64,000 bases of DNA from Bacteroidota bacterium (GTDB lineage Bacteria > Bacteroidota > Bacteroidia > Chitinophagales > BACL12), in the NCBI GenBank assembly GCA_016718035.1, contig JADKEK010000010.1, positions 124,001-188,000 on the forward strand, written 5' to 3'. A model generated the notes under the pieces. It was not told the origin of the DNA. It did no database searches and saw nothing but the letters and a program-made list of their open reading frames with translations. A program made the position numbers and the translations under genes. Positions 26,193 through 34,429 of the stretch are shown here, piece after piece. Each line of letters opens with the position of its first letter. Position 1 is the stretch's first letter.

Positions 26193-27269
26193 ATGAGCAT
26201 AGGTTTAACAAAAGTGAATAAAATGTTCAAATCGCCTTCATGGCGTATTTTCTTACATGTGGCATTCTGGCTGTTTTACCTGTCGTTGCCTTTTTATGCG
26301 TATTTGGAGGCTAGTCCTTCGAAATATGCCTATCTCATACTCATTTTGGTCAATTTGGCTTATTTACCCTTTTATTATACCCTGGCTTATGTGATCATTC
26401 CCCGGTATTTTAACAAACGCAAATGGCTGTACTTTGTGGTATATACCCTTGCCAGTTATATTTTGTTTGTATGGGTGTGCAAGGGGATTGAAATGGCCTT
26501 TTTCGACAGGTTAATTTATGAAAAGGAGATTACCGATTTCAAAAAAGAAATTGACAGTCCGCTGTTAGATGGTTTTGAGCTGCTGAGAATGGTATTTGTT
26601 ACCATTATTCCATTAAGTATCATGCTTATGCGCCAATTTATGCGCGTGTATGTGGAGCGAACAGAATTAATAAAAACCAATACTGAGTTGGAATTAAATT
26701 TTCTCAAATCGCAAATCAACCCGCATTTTTTGTTTAATACCTTAAATAATATTTATTCTTTATCGCTGCAAAAATCGGATAAGTCGCCGGAAATGATTTT
26801 AAAGTTGAGCGATTTAATGCGGTATATGTTATATGATTGTAATGTGCAGCGCGTTGACCTGGAAAGAGAAGTGCAATTTTTACAAGATTATATCGACCTG
26901 GAAAAAATTCGTCACGGCGATAAGGCTACAATCAATTTTACGGTTACCGGTGTAACGCACGAAAAAAAGGTGCCGCCTTTATTATTAATCCCGTTTGTAG
27001 AAAATGCATTTAAACACGGCATAAATGCGCAATTGGGAAATGCATGGGTGCGTATTGATTTGCGGTTGGATGACCACCAACATGATTTTATTTTTATAAT
27101 TGAAAATAATAAACCCTCGAGCGAAGAAAAACTCAATCACAAAAACGGTGGGATAGGTATTTTGAATGCGCAAAAAAGATTACACATGTTATATCCTGAA
27201 GCACATACTTTATTTATCCGTGAAAATGAATCAACTTATATCATTGAACTACGAATACCTAAATTATGA
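26193..27269 (+). CDS. LytS/YehU-family sensor histidine kinase
   Basis: 358 residues. Four TM helices (about 17-38, 44-68, 78-98 and 128-148) form a membrane sensor without a large periplasmic domain. The His_kinase domain starts at ~165 with LKSQINPHFLFNTLNNIYSL (His of the NPHFLFN motif is the predicted phosphorylation site), followed by the ATP-binding HATPase segments LLLIPFVENAFKHGI and GGIGILNAQKRL. It would phosphorylate the LytTR regulator whose start overlaps its stop by 4 bases. The signal is unknown. Confidence 0.94.
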   Translation: MSIGLTKVNKMFKSPSWRIFLHVAFWLFYLSLPFYAYLEASPSKYAYLILILVNLAYLPFYYTLAYVIIPRYFNKRKWLYFVVYTLASYILFVWVCKGIEMAFFDRLIYEKEITDFKKEIDSPLLDGFELLRMVFVTIIPLSIMLMRQFMRVYVERTELIKTNTELELNFLKSQINPHFLFNTLNNIYSLSLQKSDKSPEMILKLSDLMRYMLYDCNVQRVDLEREVQFLQDYIDLEKIRHGDKATINFTVTGVTHEKKVPPLLLIPFVENAFKHGINAQLGNAWVRIDLRLDDHQHDFIFIIENNKPSSEEKLNHKNGGIGILNAQKRLHMLYPEAHTLFIRENESTYIIELRIPKL

Positions 27270-28009
27270 GTCAAAAAATAAACTGCCTGATTGTTGATGA
27301 TGAACCTTTGGCACAACAGGTAATAGAAACATATATTCAAAAAATGCCGTCGCTGGTGTTGGTGGGCAAATGTGATAATGCGATGGAAGCGTATGAAGTA
27401 TTACACAACGAAAAAATTGATGTCATGTTTTTAGATATTCAGATGCCGGTAATTACAGGTGTTGAATTTTTGCGAACATTACAAAATCCACCGGCGGTAA
27501 TTTTTACTACTGCTTATCCTGATTTTGCTATGGAAGGGTATGATTTAAATATTACCGATTATTTATTAAAACCCGTTTCTTTTGAACGATTTTTAAAGGC
27601 GGTGAACAAAGCAACCGAACATATTGCATTGCAACAACAATCGGCACAGGAAAATGATGCAACGGCAACCGACTATTTTTTTGTGAAAGAAGACAGTAAG
27701 TTGGTGAAAATCAATTTTTCGGATATTGACCATATTGAATGTATGAAAGATTACGCAAAAATTTTCACCAAACAACGTATGATAGTTACACATCACACCA
27801 TGAAACGATTTGAGGAAGTTTTACCGCCACTACAATTTGTCCGCATCCATCGAAGCTATATCGTAAACATCCCTTCCATTCAATCCATTTTTGGCAATAT
27901 AGTTGAAACACCTAAAGGTAAATTACCCATTGGTGCAAATTATAAAGATGAATTAATGAAAGTGGTTTCGGGGGGGGGTGAGTTAAATGAAGCTAAATTT
28001 ATATGTTGA
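27266..28009 (+). CDS. LytTR-family response regulator
   Basis: 247 residues. The receiver domain (~6-120) has IVDDEPLA, VMFLDIQMPVITG with the phosphoacceptor Asp, TTAYPDFAMEGYDL and DYLLKPVSFERFL. The LytTR DNA-binding domain (~140-240) shows FSDIDHIECMKDYAKIF and FVRIHRSYIVN. Its ATG overlaps the kinase stop (ATGA). The end is unusual: nine G residues (27970-27978) encode SGGG just before the last nine residues. One more G would create an immediate stop. Confidence 0.94.
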   Translation: MSQKINCLIVDDEPLAQQVIETYIQKMPSLVLVGKCDNAMEAYEVLHNEKIDVMFLDIQMPVITGVEFLRTLQNPPAVIFTTAYPDFAMEGYDLNITDYLLKPVSFERFLKAVNKATEHIALQQQSAQENDATATDYFFVKEDSKLVKINFSDIDHIECMKDYAKIFTKQRMIVTHHTMKRFEEVLPPLQFVRIHRSYIVNIPSIQSIFGNIVETPKGKLPIGANYKDELMKVVSGGGELNEAKFIC

Positions 28010-28231
28010 ACAAAATAGATTTATTTAAATTAATTTTAAAGACATGCAATTGATGACAAATTAAATTGAAATGCTAAAATCCATTTTTAAATATTTCCCA
28101 AAACAACCGATACACTAAGGCCAAAATGTATTGGCAAAGTTTGCTTTATCTTTTTGCCTGCGTGCTGTTATGGGAGGCGATGGTTGACGTAAACCGGAGG
28201 AAGGGCAAAAAATGAATTTTCCCCCAAATAA

Positions 28232-28263
28232 TTTGCACAGCCATTTTATTTTTACTCTATTTG
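28232..28263 (+). promoter_or_regulatory. Promoter before the small exported barrel protein
   Basis: TTTG (28232-28235), a 20-base spacer and TCTATTTG (28256-28263; one mismatch to TAnnTTTG). The predicted transcript start near 28267 supports the ATG at 28278. Confidence 0.5.
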
Positions 28264-28277
28264 TCCAAAAAACAGAC

Positions 28278-28745
28278 ATGAAGCGACTACTACTATTATT
28301 GATTTTAGCTTGTACCCTGCAAATTGGTAAGGCTCAGGTAAATGACCATGCCATTGGTGTTAGGGGTGGTTTTGGAGGTGGGATAACCTACCAACATGGA
28401 TTGAGTGATATTAACAGGGCTGAGATTATTGGCGGGTTTGGAGTAAACAACGATGCGCTTAGTTTGAGGGCAGCGCTGGCGTACCAATGGGTGTTTGATA
28501 TTGGGGTTGGTTTAAACGTTTACGCGGGCCCCTCGGCAACGGTTGGGGCGCAGTTTTTTGATACGCCTGTTGGCAACGCGGAAGATGGATTATTTATGTT
28601 ATTAGGTGGCCAGTTGGGTATTGATTATAATTTCCAGGAATTTCCGGTTATGCTTTCTATAGATATTATGCCACAGGTGGGTGTATTAAACAGCAATCAG
28701 GATTTTTATATTGACCCTGCTTTTGCCATCAGATATGTATTTTAA
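28278..28745 (+). CDS. Small exported outer-membrane-barrel-like protein
   Basis: 155 residues from the ATG at 28278, where MKRLLLLLILACTLQIGKAQ is a signal peptide; upstream in-frame codons lie before the promoter. The mature part is glycine-rich with alternating hydrophobic strands (HAIGVRGGFGGGITYQHGL, GVGLNVYAGPSATVGA) and ends in aromatic-rich FAIRYVF, like small outer-membrane beta-barrels. The function is unknown. A hairpin terminator follows. Confidence 0.72.
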   Translation: MKRLLLLLILACTLQIGKAQVNDHAIGVRGGFGGGITYQHGLSDINRAEIIGGFGVNNDALSLRAALAYQWVFDIGVGLNVYAGPSATVGAQFFDTPVGNAEDGLFMLLGGQLGIDYNFQEFPVMLSIDIMPQVGVLNSNQDFYIDPAFAIRYVF

Positions 28746-28766
28746 TTAATAGTAAAAATATTATAG

Positions 28767-28803
28767 AAGGTGAATGATAGCAATATGGTTCACCTTTTTT
28801 TTA
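28767..28803 (+). terminator. Intrinsic terminator after the barrel-like protein gene
   Basis: AAGGTGAA (28767-28774) pairs with TTCACCTT (28789-28796), followed by T residues that run into the hemJ stop codon on the other strand. Confidence 0.75.
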
Positions 28804-29337
28804 TGCTTCGCGTTTGCGTTTGTAAATTTTTACGGCAATCATCATAATTACTGCCAGCAACAATAATCCGAGAAGACCGTACAACATGTTTGCCGTATTT
28901 TTTAATTCGATTAGAAATACAATGGCAACCAGAAAAATAGTGGCTAACTCGTTAAATAATCGCAATTGTTGTGAGCTGAGTTTTGATGTTTGTTTGCTTA
29001 AACGTTTTTGAATGCGCAGACAACTAAAGTGATAAGCGATGATGCATACGATAAAAAATAATTTCATGTGCATCCAACCTTCTTGCAAAAACTGCTGATT
29101 AAAATACAATAAACTACTGCCGGTTATTACTACTAAAATCATGGACGGTGTGCCAATAATAGACATGAGGCGGCGTTCCATAATGATGAATTGTGTTGCG
29201 AGTATCGATTTGTCGGGTTCGTTGCGCTGCAAAGCTTCGGTGTGATAAATATATAAGCGCACAATATAAAATAACGCTGCAAACCAGGTTACAATAAAAA
29301 TAATATGTGCTGCAACAAAATAACTGTAATAAGCCAT
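28801..29337 (-). CDS. hemJ: Protoporphyrinogen IX oxidase HemJ family protein
   Basis: 178 residues with five hydrophobic segments. YFVAAHIIFIVTWFAALFYIVRLYIYH, GWMHMKLFFIVCIIAYHFSC and RLFNELATIFLVAIVFLIEL are the conserved helices of the HemJ/UPF0093 family, with histidines in helices 1 and 3. HemJ oxidises protoporphyrinogen IX to protoporphyrin IX in heme biosynthesis. The length (~180) is normal. It lies downstream of the gliding-type protein on the same strand (17-base gap). Confidence 0.9.
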   Translation of the reverse strand: MAYYSYFVAAHIIFIVTWFAALFYIVRLYIYHTEALQRNEPDKSILATQFIIMERRLMSIIGTPSMILVVITGSSLLYFNQQFLQEGWMHMKLFFIVCIIAYHFSCLRIQKRLSKQTSKLSSQQLRLFNELATIFLVAIVFLIELKNTANMLYGLLGLLLLAVIMMIAVKIYKRKREA

Positions 29338-29354
29338 GCCTTTGGATTGAGTAA

Positions 29355-31037
29355 TTACCTTACGAGTACAAAATTACCTTGTTTCACTAAATTTTTTTCA
29401 TTTAATGCAGCAGTCACTCTGTAGGTAAATACGCCAATTGGTTGTAATTCATTTTCATATTTGCCATCCCAACCTTTTTCTAATTTATTGGTTTCGAAAA
29501 CAAGCTCTCCCCAACGATTAAAAATTTCGATATGATAATTTTTTATGCTGCCGGAATAAATGGCTTCGAAATAATCGTTAAAGTGGTCGCCATTTGGAGA
29601 AAATGCAGTTGGAAAATCGAGATGATCGCCACATCCGTTGAGTACTTTTAATTCGTCGGAAGTGGAACAGCCATTTTCGTCGGTGACAGTCAGAGTAAAG
29701 GTGCCGGCTTCGGTTGTTGTAAACTGAGGTGTTGTAAATCCATTGCTCCATGTATACGAGTCGTAACCGGAAGGGGCAGTAATTTCTGTTGCACCACAAA
29801 TGGTAATTGCACTGCCGAGTTCTAATGTTGGATTTGCATTTTCGGTAATTTTAATGGTATCGGTAAAATTACATTCGCCTAAACTAACGGTAACCCAATA
29901 GGTGCCTGCAGCATCAAAAAAATAGGATGATTCAATACTACCATCGAACCACTCGTAAGTAGAACCTTCCTGTGCGACATCAATAGTAACACTTTCGCCT
30001 TCACAAAATGCTTCTTCAATAATTACAGATTCACCGGGGTCAACAACGGTAACTTCCAGATATCCGGTATCGTAATAACAGTTATAGCTGATATTACATT
30101 GCAGGGTATAAGTGCCGGGACCGGGCCAGTCGGTAACGGTCATGGTTGTAAGGTCGTCGCCGGTGTAAACAATACCTGCGGGTAATTCCCAATCGATATC
30201 AGCAGCGGGTAAAGTGTTGATGGTATAATCGTTTTCGGAACCTATACAAATGGTGGTAGGGCCGGTAATGGAAATGGCTTCAACATCGAGATTGCGGACA
30301 CATAAGTCGTCGATAGTAGCTGTTAATTTGCGTTGATAGGCTCCGCCGGGAAGGTTGCCGATTTGCACAGTATTCAATCCGTCGATGGTTGTAGGCACTG
30401 TAAAACAGTCGATTTGCCCGTACATAATTTCGTGCTCTTCATCTTCAAAAACATCAAGATGCATGTAGTTGTATGCTACGCGAATGAGTTGGATATAATA
30501 TGTATCGTTATAAGGGGCTGAGAGCAATTCCGATTGGGTTACCACTCCGTTGTCGTTGGCATATAACGTAAAACCAATATTGTCGGGAGCGGCCGCAAAA
30601 TCGCTGGTCCAGGCCAGCATAATGGCGTCGGTATTCGAGTTTTCGCAAATGGAGTAGGTGTCCGAATATGGGTTAAGGGTACCTTCCGAAAGCGATAAAA
30701 CGAGATGGCCTGTTCTTCCTGAAGCGCCTCCCTGAACTGGGGTAAATGCCATGGAAGCTGTCCAGAAGTCGTTGTTTAATTCGGCTCCCAGCTCGTGATA
30801 AAACCGGGTGTCATTTGCATCGATAGTGGCATCATAGTTGAGCGTGCCATCTGCAATAGTTAAGTCGCCGGTTTGATTATTCGATGTGCAAGCTCCTGTT
30901 ACCGGGTAATACCAATAAAAGTATTCCCATGCCGATTCATCAGCAAAATCGTCAGCAAACAAACAAGCTTGTCCAAATAGTTGTGGTGTGTGCAATAGGG
31001 GAAACACCAGTAGGGTGAAAATAAAGGGTTTCCGCAT
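29355..31037 (-). CDS. Secreted protein with gliding-motility-type C-terminal domain
   Basis: 560 residues with a signal peptide (to about residue 24, LFGQ). An N-terminal concanavalin/laminin-G-like region (~30-240) is followed by PKD/Ig-like segments (DLTTMTVTDWPGPGTYTLQC, CEGESVTIDVAQEGSTYEWF, GATEITAPSGYDSYTWSNGF). The last ~85 residues begin FPTAFSPNGDHFNDYFEA and include IEIFNRWGELVFET and IGVFTYRVTAA, the CHU_C/type B sorting domain of T9SS cargo. It is predicted surface-exposed or secreted. Its ligand is unknown, though the PKD-type domains suggest polymer or surface binding. Confidence 0.9.
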   Translation of the reverse strand: MRKPFIFTLLVFPLLHTPQLFGQACLFADDFADESAWEYFYWYYPVTGACTSNNQTGDLTIADGTLNYDATIDANDTRFYHELGAELNNDFWTASMAFTPVQGGASGRTGHLVLSLSEGTLNPYSDTYSICENSNTDAIMLAWTSDFAAAPDNIGFTLYANDNGVVTQSELLSAPYNDTYYIQLIRVAYNYMHLDVFEDEEHEIMYGQIDCFTVPTTIDGLNTVQIGNLPGGAYQRKLTATIDDLCVRNLDVEAISITGPTTICIGSENDYTINTLPAADIDWELPAGIVYTGDDLTTMTVTDWPGPGTYTLQCNISYNCYYDTGYLEVTVVDPGESVIIEEAFCEGESVTIDVAQEGSTYEWFDGSIESSYFFDAAGTYWVTVSLGECNFTDTIKITENANPTLELGSAITICGATEITAPSGYDSYTWSNGFTTPQFTTTEAGTFTLTVTDENGCSTSDELKVLNGCGDHLDFPTAFSPNGDHFNDYFEAIYSGSIKNYHIEIFNRWGELVFETNKLEKGWDGKYENELQPIGVFTYRVTAALNEKNLVKQGNFVLVR

Positions 31038-31042
31038 GTGGG

Positions 31043-31050
31043 CAAATTTA
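31043..31050 (-). promoter_or_regulatory. TAnnTTTG box directly before the start at 31037
   Basis: Minus-strand TAAATTTG, an exact match ending 5 bases before the ATG. The predicted transcript start falls about 2 bases before the start codon. Confidence 0.4.
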
Positions 31051-31073
31051 GTGATTTTGTATGAAAGGGATAT

Positions 31074-31081
31074 TAATTTTG
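31074..31081 (+). promoter_or_regulatory. TAnnTTTG box directly before purK
   Basis: TAATTTTG, an exact match ending 5 bases before the ATG at 31086, predicting an essentially leaderless purK mRNA. Confidence 0.4.
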
Positions 31082-31085
31082 CATC

Positions 31086-32240
31086 ATGAAAGCGATAGCA
31101 TCGGGCGATTTAACTTTAGGTATTTTAGGTGGTGGACAATTAGGAAAAATGTTGATTGAAGCTGCCAGCAACTGGAATATTCAGTGTCATGTGCTTGACC
31201 CCGATGCCGAATGCAGTTGTGCGCATATGGCACATACTTTTGTGCAGGGTAGTTTTAAAGATTATGATACGGTTTACAATTTTGGCAAAAACCTGCAAAA
31301 AATTACCATTGAAATAGAACATGTGAATGTTGAAGCATTAATTCAATTGGAAAAGGAAGGAAAAACGATTTATCCGAAACCGGCTGTTTTGCAAATTATT
31401 CAGGATAAGGGGAAACAAAAATCGTTTTATGCTACAAATGATTTACCAACTGCTCCATTTACCTTATTGTCGAATCTACAAGAAGTGCTTGCAGGAATTC
31501 AAAACGGAACAATTACTTATCCGTTTGTCCAAAAATCTTGCACTGCCGGATATGATGGAAAAGGTGTTGCGGTAATTCGTAATGCAAACGATTTGCCTAA
31601 ATTATTGGAAGGTGCATGTGTAATTGAGCAGTTAATTGATTTTGAAAAAGAATTAGCCGTAATTGTGGCGAGAGATGTTGATGGAAAAACAACATGTTTT
31701 CCTGCTGTTGAAATGGAATTTCATCCGGTTGCAAATTTGGTAGAATTTTTATTGGCACCGGCAATTATTTCCGAACAAGCTGCAGCTAAAGCAAAAAAAA
31801 ATGCGGAGGATTGTATTACGGCATTTGGACTGACAGGAATTTTAGCGGTTGAAATGTTTTTAACCAAATCAGGCGAAATATTAATTAACGAAGTAGCACC
31901 GCGACCACATAATAGCGGGCATCATACCATAGAAGCCAATTATGTTTCACAATATGAGCAATTACTGCGCACCATTTTTGAAATACCGATGGGTGATACT
32001 ACTCCACGCGACCATGGTGTGATGGTGAATATTTTAGGTGAAGATGGTTATACCGGTGAAGCCTTATATGAAGGATTAAAAGAGTGCCTCGCAATTCCGG
32101 GTGTTTTTGTGCATTTATATGGTAAAAAAATTACGAAACCATTTCGCAAAATGGGTCATGTTACCATTGTTGGAAAAGATGCCAGTGCGATTAAAGCAAC
32201 AGCAAAATTGGTAAAGGAGCAATTAAAAGTGATTGCTTAA
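31086..32240 (+). CDS. purK: N5-carboxyaminoimidazole ribonucleotide synthase
   Basis: 384 residues. LGILGGGQLGKMLIEAA (N-terminal pre-ATP-grasp), FVQKSCTAGYDGKGVAVI and the ATP-grasp segments FEKELAVIVARD and INEVAPRPHNSGHHTIEA identify PurK. It converts AIR, ATP and bicarbonate to N5-CAIR in purine biosynthesis. Its partner PurE is encoded 3.2 kb away (35455) but is internally deleted. Its 3' end overlaps the oppositely oriented gene by 4 bases. Confidence 0.96.
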   Translation: MKAIASGDLTLGILGGGQLGKMLIEAASNWNIQCHVLDPDAECSCAHMAHTFVQGSFKDYDTVYNFGKNLQKITIEIEHVNVEALIQLEKEGKTIYPKPAVLQIIQDKGKQKSFYATNDLPTAPFTLLSNLQEVLAGIQNGTITYPFVQKSCTAGYDGKGVAVIRNANDLPKLLEGACVIEQLIDFEKELAVIVARDVDGKTTCFPAVEMEFHPVANLVEFLLAPAIISEQAAAKAKKNAEDCITAFGLTGILAVEMFLTKSGEILINEVAPRPHNSGHHTIEANYVSQYEQLLRTIFEIPMGDTTPRDHGVMVNILGEDGYTGEALYEGLKECLAIPGVFVHLYGKKITKPFRKMGHVTIVGKDASAIKATAKLVKEQLKVIA

Positions 32241-32833
32241 AAAATCTTATTTGTTTTTAGCCAACCTGTAATACTTAGTCGCGGAACATTTGTGATGAGT
32301 ACTTCATGTTCCAGTTCATCACTTTTAAAAAAAACGCATTTGCAATTTTCAGGTGCAATATTGGTTACAGTTGTTGGATAATGAATACATAATTCGCCTC
32401 CATCGCTTAATACCCAGTTGGGATTTAAATACGTAATCATGGAAAATGCGCGGTCGCCGTTTTGTTCAAAGCGGTCGAAATGTTTGGTATAAAAACTGCC
32501 TTCTTCGTATCGGGCAAAATGAAATTCGTATCCTGTTATTCCTGCATAACAAGTGGCATTCAAGTGTAAAACAAAAGCATCGATAATATCTAAAAATGCA
32601 TTTTCACTGGCGTTTTCATGTGTGCGGTCCAACCAAAAAATGGTATCGCCTCTTAATAGTTGGTCGATATGAACAGCGGCCTTATTGCCGGTTCCGGCCT
32701 GCACCATTTTATGTGTATTAAATACATCAACCAAACGTTTATTCAGGCTGAGTGCCAGTTCCTGTGAAATGAAATTTACATCTATGCCCAACTGATCGTC
32801 AACATAGGATTGAATGAGTTTTTCGTAAGGCAT
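32237..32833 (-). CDS. 2-oxoglutarate/Fe(II)-dependent prolyl-hydroxylase-like oxygenase
   Basis: 198 residues. It carries the double-stranded beta-helix signature: KHFDRFEQN provides the H-x-D iron ligands, LEHEVLITN the distal His, and NVPRLSITGWLKT the Arg that binds 2-oxoglutarate. SMITYLNPNWVLSDGGELCI is the typical central strand. It resembles SM-20/EGL-9-like prolyl hydroxylases found in bacteria. The substrate is unknown. The start MPYEKLIQSY is clear. It is monocistronic and convergent with purK. Confidence 0.88.
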   Translation of the reverse strand: MPYEKLIQSYVDDQLGIDVNFISQELALSLNKRLVDVFNTHKMVQAGTGNKAAVHIDQLLRGDTIFWLDRTHENASENAFLDIIDAFVLHLNATCYAGITGYEFHFARYEEGSFYTKHFDRFEQNGDRAFSMITYLNPNWVLSDGGELCIHYPTTVTNIAPENCKCVFFKSDELEHEVLITNVPRLSITGWLKTNKIF

Positions 32834-32926
32834 AATTTCGATTAAGGCGAAAACGTTACTGGTTGCGGTGAAGGTAAGCCGAATAAATGACGTTTCGGGT
32901 AATAATTGAACTGAAACCGATAAAGG

Positions 32927-32958
32927 TTTGTTTGAGTAAACATTATCATGTAGTTTTG
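32927..32958 (+). promoter_or_regulatory. Promoter of the HMA-domain gene
   Basis: TTTG (32927-32930), a 20-base spacer and TAGTTTTG (32951-32958), both boxes exact. The predicted start near 32962 supports the ATG at 32982 or 32970. Since the segment 32834-32981 also lies upstream of the oxygenase gene, it may serve both. Confidence 0.65.
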
Positions 32959-32981
32959 AAAAATAATAAATGGTATATCAG

Positions 32982-33332
32982 ATGAAATCTATTATAACAA
33001 TAATTGCAATAATTGCTTTTGGACATGTTGCCACTGCACAAACCGGCAATGTTGCTACGGCAGTAATTGCCTCGAGTATAGTTTGCGACCATTGTCTGGA
33101 ATGTGGCACATGTGGTGGAAGTATTGATGATACATTATTAGGACTAAACGGTGTGAAAAATATAGCTATAGACGTTAAAGCAAATACGATAACGGTATAT
33201 TATAAACCTGAAAAAATTGCTTTGGATGAAATCAAAAAAGCAATTGTTGCTATTGGTTACGATGCCGATGAAATGAAAGCCGACCATCAGGCTTATGACA
33301 AATTAGATGCTTGTTGTAAAGCACCGGAATAG
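32982..33332 (+). CDS. Exported heavy-metal-associated (HMA) domain protein
   Basis: 116 residues from the ATG at 32982 (MKSIITIIAIIAFGHVATAQ, signal peptide); an ATG four codons upstream is possible. The mature part is an HMA-fold domain (babbab) with GVKNIAIDVKANTITVYY and LDEIKKAIVAIGYDAD. The usual CxxC metal-binding loop is replaced by CDHCLECGTC, four cysteines at three-residue spacing, and the C-terminus adds CC (DACCKAPE). It probably binds copper, mercury or zinc in the periplasm. The exact metal is inference. A near-ideal promoter lies upstream. Confidence 0.85.
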   Translation: MKSIITIIAIIAFGHVATAQTGNVATAVIASSIVCDHCLECGTCGGSIDDTLLGLNGVKNIAIDVKANTITVYYKPEKIALDEIKKAIVAIGYDADEMKADHQAYDKLDACCKAPE

Positions 33333-33381
33333 TTAGCCTGTCAAGTAATATTTATTTTCAACTGAAAATTAATGGCTATTG

Positions 33382-34359
33382 ATGAAAACAGGATTATTGC
33401 TCGTGTTAATATTGTGTCTACCTGTTTTCTTACAAGGGCAAACTCGACCTGAAATTTCCACTGTAGATATTACGTATTTCTGGTCGGCATTTGATCAGTT
33501 ATCCGAGGCGAAAAATCATGCCGACAGCGTTGAAATAATTCAAAAAAATTATATTGATATTTGTAGTAATGTATATAGTAAATATATACAAAGAAGTAAT
33601 ATTTCCGCAGAGGAGTATGTAACATTATTTACCATTTATCCCAATTATTGGCGTGCCATTCGGCCGCTTACAGAACAAATAACCAATAGGAGAGATGAAC
33701 TCGAAACGGCTTTGCAAAAATTAGCTGCAACTATTCCCGGATTTAAGATACCTGATATTTATTTCGGCATTGGTTGTTTACGGCAGGGAGGAACTATAAA
33801 GGGAAATACCATAATTATTGGCGCTGAATTAGCAGCCGCTGATACATTAATTGATAAGTCCGAACTTTCAACCTGGTTAAAATCGGTGGTTGGCAAAACG
33901 GGTGATATTGTAGCCATGACTGCCCATGAATCTATTCATGTACAACAATCCTGGTTTCCTTTGGGCGAGTTTTTTTCTTTAGCTAAACATCATCAGTTGA
34001 AATTATTGAACATGGCCATTTTAGAAGGTAGTGCCGATTATATTACCACAAGTGTATTGGGTTTAAATATTAATGCCGGAATTCGGGAATATGGCCTTCA
34101 ACATGAATGTGAATTATGGAAAAATTTCGAAGCATCTATCGCAAATGACCCATTTGATTATTCGAAATGGTTATACAATGGCAACTCAGCTCGTGACATG
34201 CCTGCAGATATGGGATATTTTATTGGGTATCAAATTACGCAAGCCTATTTTAATAGCGAAGCAGATAAAAACAAAGCATATACAACTATTTTTAAACGTG
34301 GGAAATATAGGAAGGTTTTTGAAGAAAGTGACTATAAACATTTAGTTTGCGGCTCATAA
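33382..34359 (+). CDS. Predicted zinc metallopeptidase-like exported protein (DUF2268-like)
   Basis: 325 residues from ATG 33382; a TTG lies one codon upstream. A signal peptide (MKTGLLLVLILCLPVFLQGQ) precedes a helical domain. IVAMTAHESIHVQQSWF contains a gluzincin-type HExxH motif (HESIH) and LNMAILEGSADYITTSVLG a downstream Glu that would be the third zinc ligand. Spacing and the GxLE(G/A)xAD motif resemble DUF2268 predicted Zn proteases. Cellular location is inferred as periplasmic from the signal peptide. The substrate is unknown. Confidence 0.75.
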   Translation: MKTGLLLVLILCLPVFLQGQTRPEISTVDITYFWSAFDQLSEAKNHADSVEIIQKNYIDICSNVYSKYIQRSNISAEEYVTLFTIYPNYWRAIRPLTEQITNRRDELETALQKLAATIPGFKIPDIYFGIGCLRQGGTIKGNTIIIGAELAAADTLIDKSELSTWLKSVVGKTGDIVAMTAHESIHVQQSWFPLGEFFSLAKHHQLKLLNMAILEGSADYITTSVLGLNINAGIREYGLQHECELWKNFEASIANDPFDYSKWLYNGNSARDMPADMGYFIGYQITQAYFNSEADKNKAYTTIFKRGKYRKVFEESDYKHLVCGS

Positions 34360-34429
34360 TTTCATGCTACATTAAAATATTATTGAAAGGTTTTGCGTTT
34401 ATAAATAGATTTGAATAAACCCTACTTAC

